Shown: piece by piece, positions 8,680 through 19,944 of the stretch
Position numbering within the stretch: position 1 is the stretch's first letter
How the letters are laid out: every line of letters starts with the position of its first letter
DNA from: Spirochaetota bacterium
Lineage (GTDB): Bacteria > Spirochaetota > Spirochaetia > Treponematales > UBA12059
Assembly: GCA_029560805.1 (NCBI GenBank)
Contig: JAKQKE010000114.1
Location: 20,667 to 84,666, forward strand
Length of the DNA stretch: 64,000 nt
Direction: 5' to 3'
Notes under the pieces: generated by a model
Database searches by the model: none
What the model was told of the DNA's origin: nothing
Seen by the model: the letters and a program-made list of their open reading frames with translations, nothing else
Made by a program: the position numbers and the translations under genes

Positions 8680-10110
8680 TCAGGCCAGCCCTATCATGAC
8701 CGAGACCGCGATGAAGATGACCTGGGCGACCAAGAGGAGGCCGAAGAACGGGACGAAGAAGCGCCACCACTTCTGGATCGGGATCTTGGCGATGGAGCAG
8801 ACGACCGGCAATAGCGTCGTCGGCCACAGCAGGTTGGAGAAGCCGTCGCCATACTGGAACGCCAGCACCGCGGTCTGCCTCGAGATGCCCAGGAGGTCGG
8901 ACAGCGGGGCCATGATCGGCATGGTCGTGGCGGCCTGGCCCGAGCCGGACGGGATGAAGAAGTTGATCAGGGTCTGCACGACGAGCATGCCCTCGGCGGC
9001 TATCCATCGCGGCAGCGCGGCGAGCGGTTGCGACATGGCGTAGACGACCGTGTCGATGATCTGCGCCTCGCGCATGACGACGAGGATACCGCGCGACAAG
9101 CCGACGACCAGCGCGCCGAAGACGATGTCCTTGCAGCCCTCGAGGAAGGTGGCGGCGATCTTGCTGGGGCCCCAGCCGGCGATCAGGCCCGTGGCTATGC
9201 CCATGATGACGAACAGGCCGGCCAGCTCGTCGAAGTACCAGCCCTTGGCGATGACGCCCCAGATGAGTACGCCTATGGTGCCGACGACCCAGGCCAGGAT
9301 CAGCCGGTCGCGTCCGGTAGCCTTCTTATCCACCAGCTCATCGTGGTTCAGCGCCAGCTTGCCCATATCGACGCCGGCGAGGAGGCTCTTGCTCGGGTCC
9401 TTCTTGATCCTGAGCGCGTAGCGGACGGTCCAGATCACGGCCATCGTCACGAACACGAACCAACTGACGATGCGGAAGCCCATGCCCGAGAACAGCGGCA
9501 GTTCGGCCACTTTCTGCGCGACGCCGATGGTGAACGGGTTCATGAAGGCCGCCGCGAAGCCCATGCCCACGGCCAGGAACACCATGCACATGCCGACGAT
9601 GGCGTCGTAGCCCATCGCGATGGCCAGGCCCACGAACAGCGGGATGAAGCCGAAGGTCTCCTCGAACATACCGAAGACCGAGCCGCCGAGCGCGAAGATA
9701 TACATGAAGACGGGGATCAGCACGACTTCCTTGCCCCGTAGCGCCCTCAGGAGCCCTCCGATGAACGAGTGCAGCGCCCCGGTCTGCAACACGATATAGA
9801 ACGAGGCGTAGACGAAGAACACGAAGAACACGACGTCCGCCGCGTCGATCGAGCCCTTCTGCAGGGCTATGAAGGTCTTGAAGGGATGCTGGGGATTCTG
9901 CTCGACGCGATGGAACGTGCCGGGGACGACGACCGTACGCCCGGAATTTGGATCCGTGGCTCGATCGAATTCACCGGCCGGGATGATGTACGAACCGATG
10001 ACGGCGACGATGATCAAGGCGAACAAAAGCACGAAGGTATGCGGCACTTTGAACGGTTTTTGCTCATGCGCGAGCCTCCCGTAGCGGATGTGTATGGCGC
10101 CAAGCGCCAT
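8680..10110 (-). CDS. YfcC family putative C4-dicarboxylate/basic amino acid antiporter (DcuC superfamily)
   Basis: KVPHTFVLLFALIIVAVIGSYIIPAGEFDR ... MCMVFLAVGMGFAAAFMNPFTIGVAQKVAELPLFSGMGFR; ATG at 10110 has GAGGAAAC upstream. Confidence 0.88.
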   Translation of the reverse strand: MALGAIHIRYGRLAHEQKPFKVPHTFVLLFALIIVAVIGSYIIPAGEFDRATDPNSGRTVVVPGTFHRVEQNPQHPFKTFIALQKGSIDAADVVFFVFFVYASFYIVLQTGALHSFIGGLLRALRGKEVVLIPVFMYIFALGGSVFGMFEETFGFIPLFVGLAIAMGYDAIVGMCMVFLAVGMGFAAAFMNPFTIGVAQKVAELPLFSGMGFRIVSWFVFVTMAVIWTVRYALRIKKDPSKSLLAGVDMGKLALNHDELVDKKATGRDRLILAWVVGTIGVLIWGVIAKGWYFDELAGLFVIMGIATGLIAGWGPSKIAATFLEGCKDIVFGALVVGLSRGILVVMREAQIIDTVVYAMSQPLAALPRWIAAEGMLVVQTLINFFIPSGSGQAATTMPIMAPLSDLLGISRQTAVLAFQYGDGFSNLLWPTTLLPVVCSIAKIPIQKWWRFFVPFFGLLLVAQVIFIAVSVMIGLA

Positions 10111-10120
10111 GTTTCCTCGC

Positions 10121-10149
10121 ACAGTAACACCGGCTACAATCCGGGTCAA
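10121..10149 (-). promoter_or_regulatory. Putative sigma70-type promoter of yfcC-like gene (TTGACC-17-TACTGT)
   Basis: Sequence and spacing directly upstream of the ATG at 10110. Confidence 0.4.
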
Positions 10150-10259
10150 TCATTTTCTGCATATCCATGCGCGCAAGGCCCCTTCTTTGCATATCTGAAG
10201 CATATTTGCAGCGCCACCCTTCGTTGCCTATGGGAGGCCTGCCGCGCTATACTCCGCCC

Positions 10260-11144
10260 ATGCTGACCAATTTCCATACCCACTGCGAATTCTGCGACGG
10301 CAAGGCCACCGCCGCCGCTATGGCGGACGCCGCGCGCCGGGCGGGCTTCTCGATACTCGGATTCTCGTCCCACGCTCCGCTGCCGTTCGTAACGAGGTGG
10401 ACGATGAAGCAGGCCAGCCTCGGCGACTACGTCGACGCGATACGCGGGCTGGGGCGGACGCACGGCCCCGATATGAGGATCCTCGTCGGGCTGGAGGTCG
10501 ATTCTATCGAAGGGCTATGCGGCCCGGCCGACGGCCGCTTCGACGGCGCGGGCCTTGACTACCGCATCGGCTCGGTCCATTTCGTCCTGCCGGACGGAGC
10601 GCCGGCCCCGACCCCGGAGGCCCTCGACGAAACCGGCGAGCCGACCTTCGGCTTCACCGTGGACGAGTCGGAGGAAAAGTTCGACGACCACCTCTCGCGC
10701 TTCTACGACGGCGACGCCGAAGCCATGGTCGACGACTACTACGCGGCCGTGGCCGCCTGCGCGCGCGCTGGCGGCTTCGACATACTCGGGCATTTCGACC
10801 TGGTCCGCAAGAACAACCGCGGCCAGAGGCGCTTCAGCGAGGAGGGGCGCCGCTACAGGGACGCGGCGATGGCGGCGGTGGAGGCGGTCGCCGAGAGCGG
10901 GGCGATCGTGGAGATCAATACCGGCGGCATGGCGCGGGGCAAGACCGACTCGCCCTACCCCGCAGCCTGGATACTGAGAGAATTGAAGGCGCGCGGCGTA
11001 GGCGTATGCCTGAACGCCGATGCCCATGAGACCCGCCACCTGAGCGCGCATCGCGAAGACGGGCTTCGGGCGGCGGCGGCCGCGGGCTATGACAGACTGA
11101 CCGTCATAGGCCCAGACGGCCGCTTCCAGGTCGAGCTCGGTTAA
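10260..11144 (+). CDS. PHP-domain histidinol-phosphatase family protein (HisJ/HisK-like)
   Basis: MLTNFHTHCEFCDGKATAAAMADAARRAGFSILGFSSHAPLPF ... GLEVDSIEG ... NADAHE motifs. Confidence 0.88.
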   Translation: MLTNFHTHCEFCDGKATAAAMADAARRAGFSILGFSSHAPLPFVTRWTMKQASLGDYVDAIRGLGRTHGPDMRILVGLEVDSIEGLCGPADGRFDGAGLDYRIGSVHFVLPDGAPAPTPEALDETGEPTFGFTVDESEEKFDDHLSRFYDGDAEAMVDDYYAAVAACARAGGFDILGHFDLVRKNNRGQRRFSEEGRRYRDAAMAAVEAVAESGAIVEINTGGMARGKTDSPYPAAWILRELKARGVGVCLNADAHETRHLSAHREDGLRAAAAAGYDRLTVIGPDGRFQVELG

Positions 11145-11146
11145 AC

Positions 11147-11192
11147 CTAGCGCTTGTCGCAACCTAGCGCTTGTCGCAACCTAGCGGTTGCG
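11147..11192. repeat. 17-bp tandem direct repeat CCTAGCGCTTGTCGCAA (two exact plus one diverged copy)
   Basis: CCTAGCGCTTGTCGCAA CCTAGCGCTTGTCGCAA CCTAGCGGTTGCGG between convergent stops. Confidence 0.9.
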
Positions 11193-11537
11193 GCGTTCCT
11201 CGCTCTTCTGGCACTCGATGCAAAGCACGGCGTATGGCAGGGCCACGAGCCGTTCCTGGGGAATGCGCTTCGAACACTTCATGCACGAACCATAGCGGCC
11301 CTGCTGGATACGGACCAGGGCGGCCTCGATCGAGCGTAGCCGCTTCAGGTCCTGGGAGCCGAGCGCCTCTATCATCTTCCTGTCGACATCGTCGGAGGCT
11401 ACATCGGCGAAATCCTTAGGATCCATCTCCTCGACGATCGCCCGGAAATCGGCGTTCGTCGCGACAAGCTTATCGAGGATATCCTGTTTCATCTCGGTCA
11501 GCGATTCGCGCATCTTCTCGGTGAAATCCTTGTCCAT
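11181..11537 (-). CDS. dksA: TraR/DksA family zinc-finger protein
   Basis: MDKDFTEKMRESLTEMKQDILDKLVATNADFRAIVEEMDPKDFADVASDDVDRKMIEALG...YGSCMKCSKRIPQERLVALPYAVLCIECQ; CxxC-x17-CxxC. Confidence 0.9.
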   Translation of the reverse strand: MDKDFTEKMRESLTEMKQDILDKLVATNADFRAIVEEMDPKDFADVASDDVDRKMIEALGSQDLKRLRSIEAALVRIQQGRYGSCMKCSKRIPQERLVALPYAVLCIECQKSEERRNR

Positions 11538-11655
11538 CGGACCCTCCTCGATACTCAAGCGTCAGCGTGGGCGCCGTCGGCGCCGGATCGTCATAGAAAC
11601 GAGCGAGTTACTATTCATGGATTGCGTGTCTCTGTCAACCATCCGGACGGGCAGG

Positions 11656-11684
11656 TTGACACGCCAACGCGCGGCCCGTACTAT
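11656..11684 (+). promoter_or_regulatory. Sigma70-type promoter of infA (TTGACA-17-TACTAT)
   Basis: -35 11656-11661, -10 11679-11684, 17-nt spacer. Confidence 0.7.
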
Positions 11685-11743
11685 TATAGCGCTTCGGACG
11701 CCGCGCTCAAGCGAGAGCGTCCCATTTCTCCGTAGGAGGCATC

Positions 11744-11965
11744 GTGGCCAAGGAAGAAGCTATCGAGGTAGAGGGTATCGTCAGGGAAGCCCTGCCGAAC
11801 ACCATGTTCAGGGTCGAATTAAAGAATGGCGGACACCTCATTCTAGCCCACCTTTCCGGCAAGATGCGCAAGCACTACATCCGTATCGTCCCCGGAGACA
11901 CGGTCCGGGTAGCCTTGTCGCCGTACGACCTATCCCGAGGGCGCATCATCTATCGCGAGCGCTAA
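11744..11965 (+). CDS. infA: Translation initiation factor IF-1
   Basis: [73 protein letters not shown]. Confidence 0.98.
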   Translation: MAKEEAIEVEGIVREALPNTMFRVELKNGGHLILAHLSGKMRKHYIRIVPGDTVRVALSPYDLSRGRIIYRER

Positions 11966-12364
11966 TCCTCCCGTTCCTTCAATAGAACCCAGGTAGCTCC
12001 AGTCCCTCCATTGGCCGAGTCCGGGTGGCCGGATTTGCCGGCCGAGGGCCTGCGTTCCAGCCAACGGCGTACGACGCCCGCCAACACGGGCTCCGACGCC
12101 GAATGCAGGCCCTTGCCGTGGACTATCATCAGCTTGCGACAGCCTCCGCGCTCCGCCGCCGCGAAGAAGGACGCCCGCGTCCTCCGCCTCCGCGGCGGTC
12201 AGTCCGTGGAGGTCGAGCCTCGCGTCCACGGGCAAGGCGTCTAGCTCCTTCTTAGTCAGGCGGCGCTCCTTCGGCCCGTCCTTACCGTCACCGCGTCCGG
12301 CTTCGGCTAACGCGGCGGCCCCGGTCTTCGCGTCCCACAACTTGAGTATCTCGCCGAAGTCCAC
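11962..12364 (-). pseudogene. Smr-domain protein, frameshifted
   Basis: Frame 1 gives ...LPVDARLDLHGLTAAEAEDA; from about 12175 another minus frame gives [70 protein letters not shown] (stop 11962-11964), together a complete Smr domain (LDLHG ... HGKG). Confidence 0.85.
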
Positions 12365-12385
12365 CTCGCGCCCCTTCCCGCCGGC

Positions 12386-14221
12386 CTAATATACCACGGC
12401 GTCGTCGGCCGCCAGCCACCCGGCCGAACCGCCGGCCGGCTCGACGAACAGCCAGCCGCCGGCCGACTCGAGCACGCGCCCGCCGCGGCCCGCTGCCATA
12501 GCCGAGCCACCGGCCTCGGCCGACGGCACGGTCCTCGCTACGCCGCCGAGGCAGACGAAGCGGGGTCGAGCCTCTTCCGCCGCAGCCAGGGCGGCGAAGG
12601 CAGCCAGCGCGGCTCCCGCGACGGCCAGGCCGAGCGGCAATGAGAGCCGACGACGCGAGCCGTGACCAGAGGCGCGGCGGTCCGAGGCGCGACGCCGGAG
12701 TATCGCGGCGATGGCGGCCGCCGACAGGACGACAGCGCCCGCCGCCGGATACCCGAACGGCGGTAAAACATCCGCGCCGTCGTCGAGGTTACCGAACGAC
12801 TCGTCGAGCGCCGCCAGGGCCGCGGGAAGCCCCGGTAGGATACAGGCCGCTCTCCCCAACCGTTTCAGCTCGGCGTAGGCGGCGGCGCGATCGCGCTCGG
12901 AGCCCGTATCGGCCAGCAGGCTTAGCGCGGCTAGCGCCGCGCGCTCGCGCGGCGTTCCGCCGTCGGACGCCGCGGCGCGAGTTGCCTCATCGAGGGCCGC
13001 GCCCCAGTCGGGACTTCCTGCCGCCGAGACGGCGGCCGCAACCCCGACCCAGGCGTCGTCGCGACGGGCCAGCCGCGACGCGGCGGACCTCGCCAGCTCG
13101 GCGACCGCGGCCGGCGGCGACCACGGCGGCGAGACGCGCTCCGTCACGACCACCCTGACAGCCGACGCGGCGGCGTATCGTACGGCTTGGGCGACGGGGT
13201 CGAACCAGGCGTACGGCTCCGGCTCGATCACGTAGACGCCGGGCTCGGCTGCCGCGAAGGCGCCACGCGCGCCGGCCACGTAGTCGAGGCGCCCCTTCCC
13301 GCGTTCGACGTACCGTACCGCCTCCGCGACGCGACGCTCTCCGATCCCCTCCGCCCGTATCGTCAGCCTCGGCCAGCCGGCGAGGCCGGGCCAGCCCGAG
13401 CCTACGGCGCGTAGCTCCCAGGACAGCGTATCTCCCGAGCCTAGGCTCGTCGAGCTGAAGCTCGTCGAGCTGAAGCTCAGCTTGTCGGCCGAGCCGGCCT
13501 GCCCCGGGAACGAAAGCTCCAGCCGCCACGGCCCGCCGACGGCCATGACGCCCTCGGCCTCGGCCGGCAACGAACGCATCCTCACGGGACGCTCACCGAG
13601 CTCGAAGGGGCCGTAGCCGTCATCGAGCCTGAGCGAAGGCAACCGAGCGGCCCCGGCTGCCGGAGCGACCGCGTAGTAGGCGCCCGTCCGGCCGGGTATC
13701 GGATCGAGCAGCAGTCCCTCCACGGCCAGCGCCGGACAGGCTACCGGAGAGCCGTCGGGGCCCCTGGCCTCGATCACGAACACCTCTCGCTCGTAGACGG
13801 AAGCGGGGGCTGACCACGAACCGATTCGGGCGACCGGCCCCCGATCGAGGCTCTCGGTCTCGATCGACCAAGACCCGAGGCTCAGGGTACGGGTCCCCGA
13901 TACCGCGATCAGGCCCAGCACGTCGATCCGGCCTGCGCCTTCGACCACGAAGCGATACGTAATAGTCGCGGCCGGCCCGCCGCCGGACGTCTGCGCCGGC
14001 CGTACGTCCGCCCCGGAGAACCTGGCCGGCCCCAGAATATCCGGTTCGATCGCCTCGAGCGCCTCGGCGCGCTCGCCCGGCAGAAACGCCTCGATGACGA
14101 AGGACGAGCCGACGGCCGGCCGATCCGGCGATATGGCCACACGACGCTCGTCCTGGGCCCACCCGGCCGCGCCGGCGAGCAGGCACAGCAAAGCCGCCGC
14201 GGCCCGCATCGAAGCGCGCAT
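12386..14221 (-). CDS. batD: BatD-like protein (oxygen-tolerance family) with C-terminal SH3-like segment
   Basis: RRVAISPDRPAVGSSFVIEAFLPGE...PAATITYRFVVEGAGRIDVLGLIAVSGTRTLSLGSWSIETES; last gene of Bat operon. Confidence 0.8.
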   Translation of the reverse strand: MRASMRAAAALLCLLAGAAGWAQDERRVAISPDRPAVGSSFVIEAFLPGERAEALEAIEPDILGPARFSGADVRPAQTSGGGPAATITYRFVVEGAGRIDVLGLIAVSGTRTLSLGSWSIETESLDRGPVARIGSWSAPASVYEREVFVIEARGPDGSPVACPALAVEGLLLDPIPGRTGAYYAVAPAAGAARLPSLRLDDGYGPFELGERPVRMRSLPAEAEGVMAVGGPWRLELSFPGQAGSADKLSFSSTSFSSTSLGSGDTLSWELRAVGSGWPGLAGWPRLTIRAEGIGERRVAEAVRYVERGKGRLDYVAGARGAFAAAEPGVYVIEPEPYAWFDPVAQAVRYAAASAVRVVVTERVSPPWSPPAAVAELARSAASRLARRDDAWVGVAAAVSAAGSPDWGAALDEATRAAASDGGTPRERAALAALSLLADTGSERDRAAAYAELKRLGRAACILPGLPAALAALDESFGNLDDGADVLPPFGYPAAGAVVLSAAAIAAILRRRASDRRASGHGSRRRLSLPLGLAVAGAALAAFAALAAAEEARPRFVCLGGVARTVPSAEAGGSAMAAGRGGRVLESAGGWLFVEPAGGSAGWLAADDAVVY

Positions 14222-14880
14222 CAATGGTCCTCCCCGCCGGCGGACTCGGAGGAGCCCGGGGCGAACAGAGTACGCTCGTCGATCCTGGACAGGGACAGAG
14301 GCCGCGATTCGCCCGGTACCTGCGCCGCCTCGTAGGCGCCGCGCTCGGATGCGCTCGACTCGCGCTTGTCGGCCAGGGCCGCGAGGGCCAGTTCGTAGGC
14401 CCGCGATAGTTCGAGCCGCGCGACCGGCCCGAGGCCGAAGGCGCCGACAGAGGCTCCGACGGAGGACGCCTCGGCCAGCGCCTTCCTGAAAGCCGCCGCC
14501 GCCTCGTCATAGGCGCCAGCGGCGTAGGCGTCGACGCCCTCGTTGAACCAGGCGCTGGCCTGTAGCCCGGAGTAACCGTCGGCCTCGCCGAGCGCAACCG
14601 CCCGCGCCCGCATCGACGAGGCCGCCTCGCCCTCGCCGAGGGCCGAGAATACGTTGGCCAGGTCGTACGAGGCCGTCGGATCGCTGCCTGCCCCGGCCTC
14701 CAGGTACAGGGCCGCGGCCTCATGGTAGAAGCCCTCGGCGAATAGCCTATTGCCCCGCGCCACCTTGATCGACGCTGCCAGAGACGGCCGCGTCGCGGGG
14801 GCCGGGCCTCGACCGCAGGACGACGACGAGGCTACCACGGCGACGACGGCCGCTAGCGCGACACTGACGCCGCGCCTCAT
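14221..14880 (-). CDS. TPR-containing BatC-like lipoprotein
   Basis: MRRGVSVALAAVVAVVASSSSCGRG lipobox-like; TPR-like ASIKVARGNRLFAEGFYHEAAALYLEA and AWFNEGVDAYAAGAYDEAAAAFRKAL. Confidence 0.8.
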   Translation of the reverse strand: MRRGVSVALAAVVAVVASSSSCGRGPAPATRPSLAASIKVARGNRLFAEGFYHEAAALYLEAGAGSDPTASYDLANVFSALGEGEAASSMRARAVALGEADGYSGLQASAWFNEGVDAYAAGAYDEAAAAFRKALAEASSVGASVGAFGLGPVARLELSRAYELALAALADKRESSASERGAYEAAQVPGESRPLSLSRIDERTLFAPGSSESAGGEDH

Positions 14881-15890
14881 GGACGACCGTCCTTTCGGCG
14901 GAGCGGCGGTCGTCGCGGCTCGAGCGCCGGCCAGGACGCCAGGGCGGCCAGGGCCAGAGCCGCGAGCGCGGCTAGGGCCAGGGCCGACGACGCGTCGACC
15001 TCGACGCGCACGGTCCTCCTCGACCCGCTCGACGAGGAGGTGGACGCGCAGATGGCGGCCGCGCGGCCGAGCGAAGCCGGATCCGACGCCCGCAGGTATT
15101 CGCCGCGTCCCGCGACGGCCCAGTCGCGCATCGCGGCCTCGTCTATGGCTTTTTTGACGGGCGTTCCGCCGTCGCCGACCACGGGCTTGCCATCCGGGTC
15201 GACGACGATGGCCGGCTCGTCGCCGCCGAAGCCGACGACGAGGAGGGCCGCCCCGGAAGCCGCGGCTTCGGCGGCCGCGGCCTTGGCGCGTCCGCCGGTA
15301 TCGTTCCCGTCGCTGAGGACGATCACGAGCCTGGCAGCGCCGGGAGGGAAGGCGGGCCTGAGCGCCTCGTCTATCGCGGCGCCGACGTCCGAACCGGCCG
15401 CGCTCGTCACCGCGGGGCCGGCCCAAAGGAGGGCGTCGGCGAAGGCCTTGCGATCGCGGGTGGACGGGCAGAGGGTGACCGGACGGCCCCTGAACGCTAT
15501 CACCGACAGGCCGGCGCCGTCGGCGGCGGCCGCCAGTCTCGAGACGAAATCGCTGGCCCGCTCAAGCCGGCTCACTCCCTCGTCGGCGCTCAGCATCGAG
15601 TTGGACGCGTCGAGGACGAAGGCCAGCTCGGCCCCGGTCACCGTCTGGGTGGCGTAGCGCGGCACGCGTACCGCCCCGGAGGCGGCCAAGGCGCATAGCA
15701 CCCAGAAGACCGCCCCGAAAGCCGCGCCGACGGCCCGTCGCGCCACGTAGCGACGCCAGCGGGCGCGACCGTTCGCCTCCATGGTACCGCCTAGGGCCTC
15801 CGGGACCGTGGCGAGCCGCCTCAGGTACGCGGCCTGCAGGGCCGCGTACGGAACCAGCGCGGCGACTGCCCAGGGCGCGAGGCCGCTCAC
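14877..15890 (-). CDS. batB: vWA-domain membrane protein BatB
   Basis: AELAFVLDASNSMLSADEGVSRLERASDFVSRL MIDAS-type DxSxS; TM helices; GTGA overlap with batA. Confidence 0.88.
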   Translation of the reverse strand: MSGLAPWAVAALVPYAALQAAYLRRLATVPEALGGTMEANGRARWRRYVARRAVGAAFGAVFWVLCALAASGAVRVPRYATQTVTGAELAFVLDASNSMLSADEGVSRLERASDFVSRLAAAADGAGLSVIAFRGRPVTLCPSTRDRKAFADALLWAGPAVTSAAGSDVGAAIDEALRPAFPPGAARLVIVLSDGNDTGGRAKAAAAEAAASGAALLVVGFGGDEPAIVVDPDGKPVVGDGGTPVKKAIDEAAMRDWAVAGRGEYLRASDPASLGRAAAICASTSSSSGSRRTVRVEVDASSALALAALAALALAALASWPALEPRRPPLRRKDGRP

Positions 15891-16933
15891 GCGAGCCCCC
15901 CGAGCGCCAGGGCGCGTAGCGCCCAGCCGACGGCGGCCAAGGCCATCGCGGCCAGTACCAGGGCGCGGCCCAGCGGCCGGCGCGACGAGTCGGCCGGTCC
16001 CGGCGCGGAGACCCGGCCGCCGTCCTCGGAGCGCTCGCTCGGCGCGAGCCCGGACACGGAATCGCCGAGCGTCGCCGCCAAGGCCTCGAGGCTTTTCGCG
16101 TCTCCAGCCGAGCGGTACTCGCCGCCGCCGGCGGCGGCGACGGCCGCCAGCGCCGCGTCGTCGAAGCCGGAGCGATAGGCGCCGCTCATGCGTTGGCCGC
16201 TGTCCGGATCGACGTAGTCGATCGGCACGTCGCCGCGGGAGCCTAGGCCGACCACGAGCAGCGCGGCCCCGGAGGCGGCGACGGCCCGCGCCGCGTCGGC
16301 CGGATGCACGAGGCCGACGTTGTCCTCCCCGTCGCTCAGGAGCACCACGAGGGCGCGCGCGGCACCCGAGGCTTTTACCTGGCGGTACGCGCTCGCCAGC
16401 CCCTGGCCGATGGCGGTGCCGTCGCCGAGGATGCCTGGCCGTATCAGGGCGAGCCGCTCGGCCACGACCGCGTAGTCGACGGTCGGCGGGCAGGCGAGCG
16501 CGGCCTCGGCCCCGAACGCCACCAGGCCGACCGCGGCCCCCGACGCGCCCTCAGGCGAACCGAGCCAGGACAGCACGAAAGCCTTGGCGGCCTCCAGCCT
16601 GGTCGGCTCGAGGTCTCGGGCGGCCATGCTCGGCGAAGCGTCGAGCACGAACACCACGTCGGCTCCGGCGTTGGCGCGGCCGGCCGATTCCGCGACGGAG
16701 GCCGGGCCGGCGGCGGCTACCGACAGCGCCATCCAGGCCAGGGCGAACAGCAGCGCCGAGGCCGCGCGCGCGGCCCGCCAAGGCGCAGGCGCTTCGGCGC
16801 TGATGGCGCCGCCCCAGACGTCGAGCGGCAAGACTACGAGACGGCTCCGGTTCCGCCCTCGGGCCCCCGCCACGGCGGCGGCCACCGGGGCCAGGCACAG
16901 CGCAAGCGCGAGCGGATGGTCGAAGGCTATCAC
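15887..16933 (-). CDS. batA: vWA-domain membrane protein BatA
   Basis: ADVVFVLDASPSMAARDLEPTRLEAAKAFVLSWL; LLSDGEDN; GTG start overlapping upstream stop. Confidence 0.88.
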   Translation of the reverse strand: MIAFDHPLALALCLAPVAAAVAGARGRNRSRLVVLPLDVWGGAISAEAPAPWRAARAASALLFALAWMALSVAAAGPASVAESAGRANAGADVVFVLDASPSMAARDLEPTRLEAAKAFVLSWLGSPEGASGAAVGLVAFGAEAALACPPTVDYAVVAERLALIRPGILGDGTAIGQGLASAYRQVKASGAARALVVLLSDGEDNVGLVHPADAARAVAASGAALLVVGLGSRGDVPIDYVDPDSGQRMSGAYRSGFDDAALAAVAAAGGGEYRSAGDAKSLEALAATLGDSVSGLAPSERSEDGGRVSAPGPADSSRRPLGRALVLAAMALAAVGWALRALALGGLA

Positions 16934-17862
16934 GGCGCCCGCTCCGCCTCGTCGAGGCTGTCCGCGACCGCGCGGGCCGCTGCGACGGCGTCAGCCAGGC
17001 CGGCTTCGACCGAGCCCGCGAAACGGGCGGCGTCCCCGGACGAAAGGATCGCGGCCGCGGCGTCGCGGGTAGGACCCGGCACGGGGCCCTCCGGGGAGAG
17101 CGCTATCTCGGACGCCGTCATGGCGCTCCAGTCGACGCCGGTCCTGGTCCCGACGAAACGCCTGACGGCGGCGCAGAGCGCGGCCCAGGCGGCCGTCTCC
17201 GGCTCGATCTCGACGACCGCTTCCAGTAGAGCGTCGAATTCCTTCCGGCTCCTCGCGGCGGCCCATCGCGCCTTGATGGCGCCGAACCAGGGCGCGGCGC
17301 GGAAGGCCGCGGTCAGGCCGGCGAGCAGCGCGACCAGGGCGACGCCTCCGGCGAGGTAGAGCCGCGAGCGGAGCCCCGGAGGCTCGAGCTGGGGCAGCAA
17401 GACGGGAGGCCGCAGGCTGGTCAGGGCGCTGGCGCAGTCGAAGCGTAGGCCCGTCACGGCGAGGCCGCCAAGCTCCATGCCCGGGATGAGGCCCCGGCCC
17501 GCCGTCCACGGGACGAAGCGGACGATCAGTATCGGCTGGCCGCCTCGACGCTCGAGCCGGGCCGACAGGATCTCGACCTCGGGAGCCCCGGTCTCGGGAG
17601 CCCCGGCCTCGTCGGGCCGCTCGGAGACGACGGCCAGGACGGCCTCGCTCCAGGAAGCCGTTCCAGGATCGAGGGTCGCGTAGGCCAGCGTCGCCTGCCC
17701 GGGGTAGAAGGTAGGAGGGTCGAACTCGACTCTCAGGATAGAAGCCTCCGCCGCCTCGGCGCGAGCGCCCGTCGGCGCGGCGGCCAGGAGGGCTACGGCG
17801 AGCGCCGCGCCCACGAGCGGGCCGCCGACGCGGCGGCGGGGGCGCCGCCCGATGACGCCCAT
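16930..17862 (-). CDS. Hypothetical exported membrane protein of the Bat operon
   Basis: Signal peptide AALAVALLAAAPTGARA, one TM helix (LYLAGGVALVALLAGLTAAF), ATGA overlaps on both sides. Confidence 0.75.
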   Translation of the reverse strand: MGVIGRRPRRRVGGPLVGAALAVALLAAAPTGARAEAAEASILRVEFDPPTFYPGQATLAYATLDPGTASWSEAVLAVVSERPDEAGAPETGAPEVEILSARLERRGGQPILIVRFVPWTAGRGLIPGMELGGLAVTGLRFDCASALTSLRPPVLLPQLEPPGLRSRLYLAGGVALVALLAGLTAAFRAAPWFGAIKARWAAARSRKEFDALLEAVVEIEPETAAWAALCAAVRRFVGTRTGVDWSAMTASEIALSPEGPVPGPTRDAAAAILSSGDAARFAGSVEAGLADAVAAARAVADSLDEAERAP

Positions 17863-18769
17863 CAGGCGCTCCTCCTCCGGCCGAAAAAGGCGATGAGCTC
17901 CTCGACCGGGTCGGTGGACGAGTCCATCTCGAGATACGGCACCTTGGCCGCGGACAGCGCCACGAGCCACTCGAGCCGGGCGGCCTTGGCCCATCGCTCC
18001 CGCTCGCGGCGGTACGCGGCCGAGCGGGGCGTCACGAGGCGCCGCTCGCCCGACTCGGCGTCGGCCGATCGCAGCGTCAGGCCGAGGGCGGGCGGGGCCG
18101 AGTCCAGGCGGTCGTGCACGCGCAGGGCCGCGACGTCGTTGCGCCTGGCCAGCAGGGCCAGGGGCAGGGCGTAGCCCGAGCACATGAAGTCCGAGACGAC
18201 GAGGACGAGGCTACGGCGTTTCAGGATGGACGAGGCGGCGGTCAGGGCCGCGCCGAGTTCTGACCCGAACCGCGCCGGCCCCGCGGCGCTCGCCGGCGCA
18301 GCGGCGCTCGCCGGCCCCGCGGCGAGACGTTCCATGAGCGCCCGGGCGGCTCCCTGGCCCGAGGCCGGCGCGCGGCCGTCCATCGCGGTGGCGCCGCCGA
18401 AGAATAGCGCGCCCACCCTGATGCCGTTGAGCGAGCAGGCGTAGGCCAGGAGCGAGGCGGCCAGGGCGGCGGTCTCGCGCTTGGCCCGGCCGGCGCCGAA
18501 GTCCATCGAGCGGGACTCGTCGACGATCAGGTAGAGCGTCAGGTCGCGGTCGTCCTTATAGGTCTTGACGAAGGGCCGACCGAAGCGCGCGGTCGCGTTC
18601 CAGTCCATGCGCAGCGCGTCATCGGTAGCCTCGTACTCGCGGAGCGCCTCGAAGTCCATGCCGCGCCCCTTGAACACCGACCTGAAGCCGCCCGAGGCGA
18701 GCGCCTCGGACAGGGCCGGCGCGGCGAACACGAGGGCGCGTATCCGCTCGCGCAGCGAAGCGTCGTCCA

Positions 18770-18770
<1 letters not shown>
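17862..18770 (-). CDS. DUF58 domain protein
   Basis: GGFRSVFKGRGMDFEALREYEATDDALRMDWNATARFGRPFVKTYKDDRDLTLYLIVDESRSM. Confidence 0.92.
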
Positions 18771-19783
<1,013 letters not shown>

Positions 19784-19944
19784 GCTGCCTGCTCCATTTC
19801 CCGCTCTATAGGCGTCGTCACCGTCCATAGTATACGGCCCCGGCCCCTCCGGACAAGTCTGGGCGAGATCGACGCGCCCGCGAGGCCGATGCTAGGAACG
19901 TCTCGCGCGGAGGAACTGGGGAGGAGGGCTTGTACGACGGAATA

